DNA from: Mesorhizobium sp.
GTDB taxonomy: Bacteria > Pseudomonadota > Alphaproteobacteria > Rhizobiales > Rhizobiaceae
Direction: 5' to 3'
Assembly: GCA_004020645.1 (NCBI GenBank)
Contig: SAQL01000041.1
Location: 1-48,709 of the forward strand
Length of the DNA: 48,709 nt
The translations under genes and the position numbers were made by a program. This document shows positions 17,851-26,607 of the stretch, in pieces. Numbering within the stretch: the stretch's first letter is position 1; every line of letters begins with the position of its first letter. A model generated the notes under the pieces. The model ran no database searches. It was not told the origin of the DNA and saw only the letters and a program-made list of their open reading frames with translations.

Positions 17851-18912
17851 TCAGGCTCGCTTGCCTGAGATCGCCGGGCTGAACACCATCAGGCTGAGGA
17901 TCTCGAACAGCACCTGCGCGCCGGCATGTGCGGTGTTGGTGGTCGCGTCATATTGCGGCGCCACCTCAACGACGTCGCCGCCGACGATGTTGAGGCCCTT
18001 CAGGCCGCGCAGGAGTTCAAGCACTTCCCGCGTCGTCAGCCCGCCGACTTCCGGCGTGCCGGTGCCCGGCGCAAAGGCCGGGTCGATGCTGTCGATGTCG
18101 AAGGACACATAGGTCGGGCCATCGCCAACGATCTGGCGCGCCTTCGCGATGATGGCTGGCATGCCGAGGCCGGTCACCTCTTCGGCATGCACGACGGTCA
18201 TGCCGGATTCGTAGGTGAACTCCCACAGATATTCGGCTGAACCGCGGATGCCGATCTGGATGGTGCGCGACGGATCCAGCACCCCGTCCAGCACTGCATT
18301 GCGGAACGGACCGCCATGATGGAACTTGGTCATGTCGAACAGGCCGCTGGTGTCGCAGTGGGCGTCGATATGGATCATGCCGACCGGCGCTTTTTTGCCG
18401 ACAGCCTTCAGGATCGGATGGCTGATCGAATGATCGCCGCCGACCGAAAGCGGGATGACGCCGGCGTCGACGATCTGGTTGGTGCGGCGCTCGATGTCGT
18501 CATGGCTGGTCTCCAGCCGGTACCGGCTCTGGAACGGCACGTCGCCGATGTCGGCCACCTTCAGCTCATGCGTCGGTGCGCATTCCAGCACATGATTGTA
18601 GGGGCCGATGCGCTCGATGGCGCGCAGCGCCCTTGGCCCGAAGCGGGCGCCCGGCCGGTTGGTCACGCCGAGGTCCATCGGTACGCCGATCATCGCCACC
18701 TGCAGATCGCCGAAATCAGGATTGTCGGCGGCGATTTCCCGATACGGCGCGGCGAGGAAGGTCGGGATACCGGAATAGGGCGCCAGCCGTGTGCCGCTCT
18801 TGGAAAAGATCTTGTCGGCGACGCGCCGGAATTTCGGGTCGAACATCTCGCCGCCATGGCTCTCGCCGTATTTGCGACGCAACGCTTCGAGCTTGCCGCG
18901 ATCATAACCCAT
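17851..18912 (-). CDS. Agmatinase-family ureohydrolase
   Basis: The 353-residue arginase-fold enzyme hydrolyses a guanidino compound to urea and an amine. All manganese ligands are visible: H161 in SVGGDHSIS, D183, H185 and D187 in HIDAHCD, and D272 and D274 in SFDIDSIDPAF, followed by the agmatinase-type APGTGTPEVGGL. Start ATG 18912 follows GGAGG; in-frame codons upstream give an atypical arginine-rich extension. Agmatine is the default substrate, but guanidinobutyrate or another guanidino acid fits equally well. It is upstream of an ABC importer on the same strand and divergent from a LysR regulator. Confidence 0.88.
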   Translation of the reverse strand: MGYDRGKLEALRRKYGESHGGEMFDPKFRRVADKIFSKSGTRLAPYSGIPTFLAAPYREIAADNPDFGDLQVAMIGVPMDLGVTNRPGARFGPRALRAIERIGPYNHVLECAPTHELKVADIGDVPFQSRYRLETSHDDIERRTNQIVDAGVIPLSVGGDHSISHPILKAVGKKAPVGMIHIDAHCDTSGLFDMTKFHHGGPFRNAVLDGVLDPSRTIQIGIRGSAEYLWEFTYESGMTVVHAEEVTGLGMPAIIAKARQIVGDGPTYVSFDIDSIDPAFAPGTGTPEVGGLTTREVLELLRGLKGLNIVGGDVVEVAPQYDATTNTAHAGAQVLFEILSLMVFSPAISGKRA

Positions 18913-19060
18913 GTCGGTCCTCCATGGCTGGTGCGGAGCGGCCATCAATGACGGTCGCCATCCTGCCGGCTGTCTGCGGATTTCACGTCTTGATGATGTT
19001 CGATCCAAAGTGTCCTGCAGCTGCATTGAAAAATCAATTGATATTGTTAGGGTGTTTGCT

Positions 19061-19075
19061 GTGAGAAAATCTCAC
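19061..19075. promoter_or_regulatory. LysR-type T-N11-A operator between ureohydrolase and regulator genes
   Basis: GTGAGA (19061-19066) and TCTCAC (19070-19075) form a perfect inverted repeat with AAA between, containing the LysR consensus T-N11-A. It lies in the 234-base divergent gap between the LysR gene and the ureohydrolase gene. A smaller palindrome TCAATTGA (19034-19041) lies on the ureohydrolase side and could be an activation site. Confidence 0.55.
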
Positions 19076-19088
19076 ATTAATGTTGGGT

Positions 19089-19132
19089 ACGATCATATCC
19101 GAAAACCGGGTCCCACTTCTGGGGATCGTGCT
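19089..19132. repeat. Diverged GATC-ended palindromic repeat
   Basis: The segment runs from ACGATCATATCCG to GGGGATCGTGC with an ACCGGGTCCCACTT centre. It matches the layout of the repeat at 17775-17843 in degraded form. It ends 15 bases before the LysR start codon. Confidence 0.5.
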
Positions 19133-19146
19133 CCGGCGGGAAGCTG

Positions 19147-20121
19147 ATGGCCAAGCGTCTGCCACCTTTGAATCCACTGCGCGCCTTCGAGGCGACGGCG
19201 CGCCACGCCTCGCTGACCAAGGCGGCGGCTGAACTGAACGTCACCCATGGCGCCATCAGCCATCAGATCAAGGCGCTCGAACAGTCGCTTGGCGTCAAGC
19301 TGTTCGAACGCGCCGGCCAGCGGGTGAAGCTGACGCCGCACGGCGCCGAATTGCTGCCGGCGGTGTCGACCGCCTTCGACGGCATCGCCGCCGCCACGCA
19401 GCGCATGACGAGGCCGGCGAGCACCGGTACCTTGTCCGTGTCTTGCGTGCCGGCGCTGCTGTTGCTGTGGATGATCCCGCGGCTCGGCAGTTTCACCTCG
19501 CAATATCCCGACATCAGGCTGACACTGATCCCGTCCAATGACGCCAAGGACGTCCGCGCGCCGCATATCGACGTCTGCGTGCACTATGGCGACGGCAGCT
19601 GGACCGATTGCTGGATGCGCAAATGGTCGGGTCTCGAACTGTTTCCGGTGGTCAGCCCGACGCTGATCAACAACCGTCCGATCCGCACCGTGCGCGATCT
19701 CGCCGATCATGTCTTTCTGCATGGCGACGACGGCCGTGAATGGCACACCTGGCTGGCGGCCGCCGATGCGCTGGATCTGGAGCGCGGCCGCCGCCACCAT
19801 CTCGGCGATGCTCGCATGGCGACCGAGGCGGCGGTTCATGGCCACGGTGTGGCGCTTGGCGATACGGTGACCGCAAGCGGGCTGCTCGCCAGGGGACTGC
19901 TTGTCGCGCCGTTCAGCCTGTCGGTGCCAGCGGTCGACGATTTCTACGTCGTCTGCCGCAACGAGATGAGGTCGGCGCCGATCGTGCAGCTGTTCATCGA
20001 CTGGCTGTTTGCCGAGAAAGAACAGGCCGACGGCCGCGCCGATGCGCCGGTGGCGGGCCGCATCGGCATCCGCAGGAAGCGCCCGGCGCTGCGAGTGGTC
20101 GGCGCCAAGGCCGCGTCCTAA
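19147..20121 (+). CDS. LysR-family transcriptional regulator (GcvA-like)
   Basis: The 324-residue protein has an N-terminal HTH (LRAFEATARHASLTKAAAEL, then NVTHGAISHQIKALEQSLG) and a C-terminal effector-binding domain. The basic tail RIGIRRKRPALRVVGAK is longer than usual. The start follows GGGAAG. It is divergent from the ureohydrolase and amino acid transporter genes, and the shared gap holds a perfect T-N11-A palindrome, so control of that cluster is likely. It is paralogous in type to the LysR at 2385. Confidence 0.92.
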   Translation: MAKRLPPLNPLRAFEATARHASLTKAAAELNVTHGAISHQIKALEQSLGVKLFERAGQRVKLTPHGAELLPAVSTAFDGIAAATQRMTRPASTGTLSVSCVPALLLLWMIPRLGSFTSQYPDIRLTLIPSNDAKDVRAPHIDVCVHYGDGSWTDCWMRKWSGLELFPVVSPTLINNRPIRTVRDLADHVFLHGDDGREWHTWLAAADALDLERGRRHHLGDARMATEAAVHGHGVALGDTVTASGLLARGLLVAPFSLSVPAVDDFYVVCRNEMRSAPIVQLFIDWLFAEKEQADGRADAPVAGRIGIRRKRPALRVVGAKAAS

Positions 20122-20122
20122 G

Positions 20123-20158
20123 GCTGCAACAGCCGAAGCAGCGCGGCTTTTCTTTTTG
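20123..20158 (+). terminator. Putative terminator after the LysR gene
   Basis: GC-rich inverted segments (GCTGC...GCAGC, or GCCG...CGGC) are followed immediately by TTTTCTTTTT. The stem is imperfect, but the T-rich run directly after it is unusual in this GC-rich window. Confidence 0.45.
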
Positions 20159-20249
20159 TCGGGCCAGCCCGCAAAGCGGGAGGCGCATTCAAAAATTCAA
20201 TGCTAAGAGGCATTCCGCAGGGAGCGAGCAGTGAAGGCGGCATCGAGAC

Positions 20250-21554
20250 ATGACTAAGACCGATATAGCGCGGCGCGTCTACAACCACACCTGGAAGCTC
20301 GACCCGATCGTCCGCAGCCTGCTCGACACCGATTTCTACAAGCTGCTGATGCTGCAGATGATCTGGGGCATGTATCCCAAGGTCGATGCCACCTTCTCGC
20401 TGATCAACCGCACGACCTCGGTTCGCCTTGCCGACGAGATCGACGAAACGGAACTGCGCGATCAACTCGACCATGCCCGCACCTTGCGCTTCTCCAAGAA
20501 GGAGATGATCTGGCTCGGCGGCAACACCTTCTATGGCCGCAAGCAGATCTTTGAACCGGAATTCCTCGCCTGGCTCGAAAGATTCCAGCTGCCGGAATAC
20601 GAGCTTTCCAAGCGCGATGGCCAGTACGAGTTGAGCTTCAGCGGTCCGTGGATGTACACGACGCTGTGGGAAATCCCGGCGCTGGCAATTATCAATGAAC
20701 TTCGATCTCGCGCGGCCATGCGGGCGTTCGGGCCCTTCGCGCTCGACGTGCTCTACGCCCGCGCCAAGGCCAAGATGTGGGCCAAGACCGAGCGACTGAA
20801 AGCGCTGCCCGATATCCGCATTTCGGACTTCGGCACCCGCCGCCGCCATTCCTTCCTGTGGCAGCGCTGGTGCGTCGAAGCGCTGAAGGAAGGCATCGGC
20901 GAGGCTTTCACCGGCACCTCCAACGTGCTTTTGGCCATGGACAACGACCTCGAGGCGCTCGGCACCAACGCGCATGAACTGCCGATGGTGTTCGCCGCGC
21001 TCGCCAATTCGGAAAAGGAATTGAAACAGTCGCCGTACAAGGTGCTGCAGGACTGGCAGCGCTACTATGGCGGCAATTTGCTGATCGTGCTGCCGGACAC
21101 CTTCGGCACCGCGGCGTTCCTGCGTGACGTGCCGGACTGGGTCGCCGACTGGACCGGTTTCCGCCCCGACAGCGCGCCGCCGATCGAGGGCGGTGAGAAG
21201 ATCCTTTCATGGTGGCGTGAAAAGGGCAAGGACCCCAAGCAGAAGCTGCTTATCTTCTCCGACGGGCTCGAGGTCGAGACCATCGAGGAAACCTACCGCC
21301 ACTTCCGCGGCAAGGTACGCATGTCCTTCGGCTGGGGCACCAACCTGACCAATGATTTCGAAGGCTGCGCGCCGACCAACACCAACCGGCTCGACGCCAT
21401 CTCGCTGGTCTGCAAGGTCACCGAAGCCAATGGCCGGCCAGCGGTCAAGCTCTCCGACAATCCAGCCAAGGCCACCGGCGACGAGAAAGAGATCGAGCGC
21501 TATTTACGCATATTTGGCGAGAAAGACCGCGTGGAGCAGCTGGTCAAGGTGTGA
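20250..21554 (+). CDS. pncB: Nicotinate phosphoribosyltransferase
   Basis: The 434-residue enzyme makes nicotinate mononucleotide from nicotinate and PRPP, with ATP hydrolysis, in the Preiss-Handler NAD salvage pathway. Family marks include the early SLLDTDFYKLLMLQMIW (residues about 24-40), DFGTRRRHSFLWQRW near residue 192 and the late SDGLEVETIEETYRHFRGKV and FGWGTNLTND phosphate-binding region. Length fits proteobacterial PncB. The nicotinamidase gene pncA, which supplies nicotinate, lies 8 kb away on the other strand. Confidence 0.95.
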   Translation: MTKTDIARRVYNHTWKLDPIVRSLLDTDFYKLLMLQMIWGMYPKVDATFSLINRTTSVRLADEIDETELRDQLDHARTLRFSKKEMIWLGGNTFYGRKQIFEPEFLAWLERFQLPEYELSKRDGQYELSFSGPWMYTTLWEIPALAIINELRSRAAMRAFGPFALDVLYARAKAKMWAKTERLKALPDIRISDFGTRRRHSFLWQRWCVEALKEGIGEAFTGTSNVLLAMDNDLEALGTNAHELPMVFAALANSEKELKQSPYKVLQDWQRYYGGNLLIVLPDTFGTAAFLRDVPDWVADWTGFRPDSAPPIEGGEKILSWWREKGKDPKQKLLIFSDGLEVETIEETYRHFRGKVRMSFGWGTNLTNDFEGCAPTNTNRLDAISLVCKVTEANGRPAVKLSDNPAKATGDEKEIERYLRIFGEKDRVEQLVKV

Positions 21555-21592
21555 CGGTGAGGGAACTCTTGGATAATTCGAGTTCCTTCGCG

Positions 21593-21747
21593 CCCCCCTC
21601 TGTCCTGCCGGACATCTCCCCCACTTGGGGGGAGATTGCGCCGTCATCGCGGTTTTCGCCAATCACCAAAGCTGCAGAGGGAGAGGCGGCGGCGGGACTG
21701 CCGATCTCCCCCCTTGAGGGGGAGATGTCCGGCAGGACAGAGGGGGG
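21593..21747. repeat. Large palindromic element with 30-bp perfect arms
   Basis: Positions 21593-21622 and 21718-21747 are perfect 30-base complements (key segment CTGTCCTGCCGGACATCTCC). Each arm ends in a small hairpin, CTCCCCC/GGGGGGAG near 21625 and CTCCCCCC/GGGGGAG near 21711. The element begins 38 bases after pncB and shares its CCCCCCTCTG-CCTGCCGGAC core with the shorter palindrome at 24692-24740. Confidence 0.8.
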
Positions 21748-23188
21748 AGCCATAGAGCGCTGCCATAACCAGGTAGCTCAGTTGCTTCCCTGTTTCCTTC
21801 TGGTCCTCGCACTTACCCTTCCACCCACCCCCGCCTTCGCCCATGCCTCCGATCGCGGCCACGTGCTGCTTCTGCCCACCGGCTACTACGTCGCCGGCGG
21901 TGCGCTCGCGGTCGCCGCCAGTTTCCTTGTCCTGGCACTGCTGCCCTCAGACTTTCCTGCCCGCTTCTGGCGGCGGCGTCTGCCGCTGTTCGCATTCGGC
22001 GACGGCGCACGGGCAACCGTCAGCCTGATATCCTTTGCCGGCTTCGCGATTCTTATTGCGGCCGGCCTGTTCGGCAGCCGCGATCCGCTTTCCAACCCGC
22101 TGCCCTTGACCGTCTGGACGCTGCTCTGGGTCGGGCTGGTCTTGCTGCAGGGGCTGCTCGGCAATCTCTGGTCGTGGCTGAACCCCTGGTACGGGCCTTG
22201 GCGTGTCATTTCCAGCCTGTTCGGCGCGCACGGGACATGGCGCCCGCCCCGGTGGCTCGGCTGCTGGCCGGGCGTCGTGCTGTTCTTCGCCTTCGCCTGG
22301 TTCGAGCTGATCGACCCGGCGCCCGACGACCCGGCGCGGCTCGCCTGGGCTGCCGGCCTCTATTGGCTGCTGAGTTTTGCCGCCATGCTGGTGTTCGGCT
22401 ACCGCGACTGGAGCCGGCGCGGCGAGTTCCTGACCGTTTTCTTCGCCATGGTGGCGCGATTCGCCCTCCTTGAGCGCAATGAAGTCGAGCGCAATGAAGG
22501 TGGGCGACTCAGTCTGTGCTGGCCGGGCGCCAAGCTCCGCGATACCGCGCCACTGTCGCTCAGCGGCATTGCTTTCCTGCTGCTTGCGCTGTCGTCGGTC
22601 TCCTTCGACGGTCTGTCCAAAACCTTCTTCTGGCTCGGCCTGTTCGGGCTCAATCCGCTGGAATTTGCAGGCCGCACGGCAACGATCGGCATCGGCACCT
22701 TCGGGCTCGTGCTGACGTTCGTCCTGCTTGCGGCAGCGTTCATCCTTGCAATTGTCCTCGGCCAGCGCCTTGCCGGCAGCCGGCATTCCCTCGGTCAGGC
22801 TGCAGGGCTGCTGGTCTGGTCGATCGTGCCGATCGCGCTCGCCTATCATGTTGCGCACTATCTGACGGCGCTGCTCGTCGACGGCCAATACGCCATGGCT
22901 GCGCTTTCCGACCCATTTGCGCTGGGCTGGAACCTGTTCGGCACCGCCGACATGCAAATCGATGCCGGCGCAGCCGCCGGCGCCGGCTCGGCATGGTGGC
23001 TGTGGAATTTCCAGGCCGGCGTCATCATCATAGGCCACATGCTCGCCGTGCTCGTCGCGCATGGCCTCGCCTGGCGATTGCATCCGGTTCCCGCCCGCGC
23101 CGCGCTCAGCCAGTTTCCGCTCACCGTGCTGATGATCGCCTATACCGTCTTCGGCCTGTGGCTGCTTGCCACGCCGGCTGCCGGATGA
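21725..23188 (+). CDS. Polytopic membrane protein of unknown function
   Basis: The reading frame is open from GTG 21551, which overlaps the pncB stop, but 21593-21747 is a palindromic repeat. I place the start at ATG 21725, inside the repeat's right arm, after GAGGGGGAG. This gives a credible signal peptide, with charged residues, LLPCFLLVLALTL, then PPTPAFA before HASDRGHVLLLP. TTG 21782 is the alternative. The 487-residue protein then has roughly ten hydrophobic segments with conserved-looking NLWSWLNPWYGPWR and AYHVAHYLTALLVDGQ. I do not recognise the family with confidence; some relatives may be annotated as fenitrothion hydrolase, from memory only. Confidence 0.75.
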   Translation: MSGRTEGGAIERCHNQVAQLLPCFLLVLALTLPPTPAFAHASDRGHVLLLPTGYYVAGGALAVAASFLVLALLPSDFPARFWRRRLPLFAFGDGARATVSLISFAGFAILIAAGLFGSRDPLSNPLPLTVWTLLWVGLVLLQGLLGNLWSWLNPWYGPWRVISSLFGAHGTWRPPRWLGCWPGVVLFFAFAWFELIDPAPDDPARLAWAAGLYWLLSFAAMLVFGYRDWSRRGEFLTVFFAMVARFALLERNEVERNEGGRLSLCWPGAKLRDTAPLSLSGIAFLLLALSSVSFDGLSKTFFWLGLFGLNPLEFAGRTATIGIGTFGLVLTFVLLAAAFILAIVLGQRLAGSRHSLGQAAGLLVWSIVPIALAYHVAHYLTALLVDGQYAMAALSDPFALGWNLFGTADMQIDAGAAAGAGSAWWLWNFQAGVIIIGHMLAVLVAHGLAWRLHPVPARAALSQFPLTVLMIAYTVFGLWLLATPAAG

Positions 23189-23354
23189 GACAAAAGCCCA
23201 CTTCGACCGCGTCGATTGAGCCCTCGGGAAAGCCCGCTTGCCACATCAGGGCTTTGGTGATTTAGTTTGTACACATGCAATTTCGGCGCTCTTACCAGGA
23301 GTGGCCCGTCTCGCTACAGCCATTGGTCAAAACTCATAAACAAGGGGAACTGCC

Positions 23355-24659
23355 GTGACTGACAAGAAAGGGTTTTTCGATCTCTCCAAGACCGGTCTCA
23401 CCCGCCGCACGGCGCTCAAGGGGTTGGCCGCGGGCGCCGGTCTCGCCGTCGCGCCCGGGTTCGTGCGCTACAGCCAGGCGCAGAGCTCGGCGCCGATAAA
23501 GATCGGCTTCCAGTGCCACCGCACAGGCATTGGCGCTGCCTATGGCCGCTGGTACGACAGGACCACCGCCGCCGCGGTCAAGGCGATCAACGAAGCCGGC
23601 GGCATCAACGGCCGGCCGGTCGAGGTGATCATCGAGGACGACGGCACCGATCCCGGCCGCGGCGCCGAGGTGGTCGGCAAATTCGCCACCCAGCACAAGA
23701 CCGACATCGTCTACGGCACGCTGTTTTCGCATGTCGTCATCGGCTCGGCGCCGGCCGCCGGCGAGGCCAAGATGCCCTATTTTGTCGTCAGCGAAGGCCA
23801 CCACGTCGCCTCGACCAAGCTCAACCGCTACGTCTTCCAGCCCGGCATCACCGACGTCAAGAGCCAGATCCAGGCGATGGCGCCGTGGATCGCCGCGAAT
23901 GCCGGCAAGAAGGTGACGCAGATATTCCCCGATTTTGCCTTCGGCTATGACCATCGCGACTACCTGCCGCCGGCGCTGAAGGCGCAGGGCGCCGAGGTCA
24001 TCGCCCAGATCGCCATCCCGCCGACGGAATCGTCATTCACCAAATACTTCCCGCAGATCCCGGCCGAAACCGAGGTGATCTACCACGTCATGGTCGGCCC
24101 GGCGGTGCTCACCTTCGTCAAGGAACTCGGCGAGTTCTACGGTTCCAACCGGCCGCAGCTGTTCGGCTTCATCGATTCGCTCGAAGCCACCGACATCAAT
24201 AGCCCCGGCCTCGAATTCCTCGACGGCAGCCATTTCTGGGAGGGTTCGCCGCGCTACGCGCAGCCCGATGATTCCGCCGCGCAGAAGGCCTATCGCGCCG
24301 CCGTCGGCATCGACGACAACGGTGCCGCCATCGGCGATCCGAAGGACGTCTCCACCGCCGCCCACATGTTCGGCTGCTGGGAAACGCTCTATGTCGTCAA
24401 GAAGGCGATGGAGGATGCCGGCTACAAGGGTCCGGAAGACCGCGCCAAGCTGGTCGAGGCGACCGAGGCCTTGACCGAGTTCGCCGAAGGCCCCGAGCAC
24501 CCGCAAGGGCCGAAGACCTTCAACGGCAAGATCCATCAGTGTTTTGGCATCCAGAACATCTCCAAGGTCGAAGGCGGCCGGCTGAACGTCGTCCACAAGA
24601 CCAAGATCGAGGACGGCCTCTACGAGCCGGAAGGGGATTACACGACCCAGCCGCTGTGA
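23355..24659 (+). CDS. ABC transporter substrate-binding protein, branched-chain/amide (HAAT) type
   Basis: The 434-residue periplasmic binding protein has a twin-arginine signal (LTRRTALKGLAAGAGLA, R17-R18), unusual for this otherwise Sec-exported class. The mature part has IKIGFQCHRTGIGAAYGRWY and AVKAINEAGGINGRPVEVII, the type I periplasmic-binding fold seen in LivK, urea and amide receptors. GTG 23355 follows AAGGGGA. It begins a five-gene importer and is separated from the first permease by a perfect 49-bp palindrome. The ligand cannot be fixed; the class binds amino acids, urea, short amides or aromatic acids. Confidence 0.9.
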   Translation: MTDKKGFFDLSKTGLTRRTALKGLAAGAGLAVAPGFVRYSQAQSSAPIKIGFQCHRTGIGAAYGRWYDRTTAAAVKAINEAGGINGRPVEVIIEDDGTDPGRGAEVVGKFATQHKTDIVYGTLFSHVVIGSAPAAGEAKMPYFVVSEGHHVASTKLNRYVFQPGITDVKSQIQAMAPWIAANAGKKVTQIFPDFAFGYDHRDYLPPALKAQGAEVIAQIAIPPTESSFTKYFPQIPAETEVIYHVMVGPAVLTFVKELGEFYGSNRPQLFGFIDSLEATDINSPGLEFLDGSHFWEGSPRYAQPDDSAAQKAYRAAVGIDDNGAAIGDPKDVSTAAHMFGCWETLYVVKKAMEDAGYKGPEDRAKLVEATEALTEFAEGPEHPQGPKTFNGKIHQCFGIQNISKVEGGRLNVVHKTKIEDGLYEPEGDYTTQPL

Positions 24660-24691
24660 GCTTAGCTTTGTCTGTAAGCGTGGGAGCCGAG

Positions 24692-24740
24692 GCACCCCCC
24701 TCTGGCCTGCCGGACAGTCCGGCAGGCCAGAGGGGGGTGC
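24692..24740. repeat. Perfect 49-bp palindrome
   Basis: The left arm 24692-24715 and right arm 24717-24740 are exact complements around one central base. The core CTCTGGCCTGCCGGAC matches the outer arm of the element at 21593 except for one base, so this looks like an internally deleted member of that family. In RNA it would be a very stable hairpin between binding-protein and permease genes, where attenuation is common. Confidence 0.75.
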
Positions 24741-24766
24741 TCCGCGCGCCTGCGGGCTCTTAGCCG

Positions 24767-25648
24767 ATGCACTTCGGACCTCATCTTCTCCTCGCCGCCC
24801 TCGAAGGCCTCGTAACCTCAGCGGTGCTGGCCCTGACGGCGCTTGGGCTGTCGCTGGTGTTCGGCGTCATGCGTGTCGTCAATGTCGCACATGGCGAGCT
24901 CTTCATGCTGGGTGCGGTGCTTGCCTGGGCGATCTCCACGGCGATATCGGGCCATCCGGCGCTCGGTTTTCTGGCGGCGCTGGTGCTGGCGCCGTTGATC
25001 GTCGGCCTGATCGCGCTGGTCGCCGAACGGCTGGTGTTGCGCCGGCTGAATTACAATCCGGAAGCCACCATCGTCGCAACCATCGGCATGCTCTACATCA
25101 TCCAGCAACTGGCGCTGACCTTCTATGGTCCGGAGGCACGGCCGGTTGAGGCGCCCTTCAGCTACCGCATCCTTTTGCCGTGGTTCGGCTATTCCGGCTA
25201 CAAGCTGTCGATCATCGCCGCGTCCGCGCTTCTGCTTGTCGCGACGTGGTTCGTGCTGACGCGTACGAAAATCGGCCTTGTCATGCGCGCCACGCAATAT
25301 GACAGCGAGACGGCGCAGGCCTTCGGCATTCCGGTCGACCGCGTCTATGCCGGTGTCTTCGCGCTCGGCGCCATGCTGGCGGCGGTGGCCGCGGTGCTGA
25401 TCGTGCCGATCAGCCAGGCGCATTATCTGATGGGGCAGGACCCGCTGCTGCTGTCCTTCATCGTCGTCATAATCGGCGGGCTCGGCTCGCTGCGCGGCAC
25501 TGTCGTCGCCGCCGTGCTCATCGGCCTGTCGGACGGCATCATCTCGGTGTTCTTCTCGCCGACGCTGGCCAAGATCATCGCCACGCTGCTGGTTGCCATG
25601 GTGCTGGTGTTCCGGCCGCAAGGTCTGTTCGGGACGGCATCGCGATGA
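24767..25648 (+). CDS. Branched-chain amino acid/amide ABC transporter permease (LivH type)
   Basis: The 293-residue permease has about eight helices. The N-terminal ALGLSLVFGVMRVVNVAHGELFMLGA is the hallmark of LivH proteins, and GGLGSLRGTVVAAVLIGLSDG near residue 240 is the conserved C-terminal region. The start has a weak ribosome binding site, and translation may depend on structure from the adjacent palindrome. It overlaps the next permease by four bases. It forms the membrane channel together with the LivM-type subunit. Confidence 0.92.
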   Translation: MHFGPHLLLAALEGLVTSAVLALTALGLSLVFGVMRVVNVAHGELFMLGAVLAWAISTAISGHPALGFLAALVLAPLIVGLIALVAERLVLRRLNYNPEATIVATIGMLYIIQQLALTFYGPEARPVEAPFSYRILLPWFGYSGYKLSIIAASALLLVATWFVLTRTKIGLVMRATQYDSETAQAFGIPVDRVYAGVFALGAMLAAVAAVLIVPISQAHYLMGQDPLLLSFIVVIIGGLGSLRGTVVAAVLIGLSDGIISVFFSPTLAKIIATLLVAMVLVFRPQGLFGTASR

Positions 25649-26607
25649 AGGAGGCTTCACCGGCAAAAGCCTATGCGTTGCATCTGGGCGTCATCGTCCT
25701 GCTGTTCGCCCTAAGCTTCGTCCTGCCCGAGTATCACCACGGGCTACTTGCCCGCATCATGGTGCTGGCGGTCTTCGCCATGGGCTACAACATGCTGTTC
25801 GGTTATGTCGGGCTGCTCAGCCTCGGCCACGCCATGTTCTTTTCGGCCGGGCTCTATGGCGCAGGCCTTGCCGTCATCCATCTCGGCTGGAGCGTGCCGG
25901 CCGCCTTCGCCGCCGGCCTTGCCTGCGGCGCGTTTCTCGCGCTGGTGATCGGCGTGCTGGCGCTGCGCACTTCCGGCGTCGCCTTCATGATCGTCACCAT
26001 GATGTTCGCGCAGGTGTTCTACCTTATAATCCTCTATTTCGCGGCCTGGACCGGCGGCGATCAGGGCCTGGTCGTGCCGCAGTCGGCGCGTGTGCTTGTC
26101 CTGGGCAGCACGTCGCTCGGCCTCACCAATCCGACCGTGCGCTACATGAGCGCGCTCGTCCTGTTCTCGATCGTGCTGCTGGTGACACTCGTCGTCGTCC
26201 GCTCCAGGTATGGCCGTGTGCTGGTCGCCATCCGCGAAAACGAGGATCGGACCAAAATGCTCGGCTACGACACGTTCTCCAACAAGCTTGCCGCGGTCCT
26301 CGTCTCCGGCACTATCTGCGCGGCTTCGGGCGCCGCCTACGCGCTGCTGTTCGGTTATGTCGGCTCGACTTTTGCCTCGGTGCAATATTCCATCCTGCCG
26401 CTGCTCTGGGTGCTGCTCGGTGGTGCTGCCACCACGCTCGGTCCGTTGATCGGCACGCTGTTCATGTACCATGTCGTCGACGTCACCAGCGGCTACACCT
26501 CGGCCTATCTGCTGATCGTCGGCATCGCCCTCATCCTGCTGGTGCTGTTCTTCCCCAGGGGCATCCTCGGCACCATCCGCCAGCGCTGGCTGGGATGGCT
26601 GCCATGA
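25645..26607 (+). CDS. Branched-chain amino acid/amide ABC transporter permease (LivM type)
   Basis: The 320-residue partner permease has about eight to nine helices. GYNMLFGYVGLLSLGHAMFF near residue 47 and RSRYGRVLVAIRENEDRTKMLGYD near residue 190 are the LivM signatures, the latter being the cytoplasmic loop that contacts the ATPases. GGAATTLGPLIGTLFMY gives the C-terminal family motif. Start and stop both overlap neighbours (ATGA), so the importer genes are translationally coupled. Confidence 0.93.
   Translation: MKEASPAKAYALHLGVIVLLFALSFVLPEYHHGLLARIMVLAVFAMGYNMLFGYVGLLSLGHAMFFSAGLYGAGLAVIHLGWSVPAAFAAGLACGAFLALVIGVLALRTSGVAFMIVTMMFAQVFYLIILYFAAWTGGDQGLVVPQSARVLVLGSTSLGLTNPTVRYMSALVLFSIVLLVTLVVVRSRYGRVLVAIRENEDRTKMLGYDTFSNKLAAVLVSGTICAASGAAYALLFGYVGSTFASVQYSILPLLWVLLGGAATTLGPLIGTLFMYHVVDVTSGYTSAYLLIVGIALILLVLFFPRGILGTIRQRWLGWLP

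Noticed and set aside
21551..21724. Start of the membrane protein at GTG 21551 overlapping pncB
   Set aside because: It would place about 50 residues of translated palindrome before the signal peptide and has no ribosome binding site. Kept only as an alternative.
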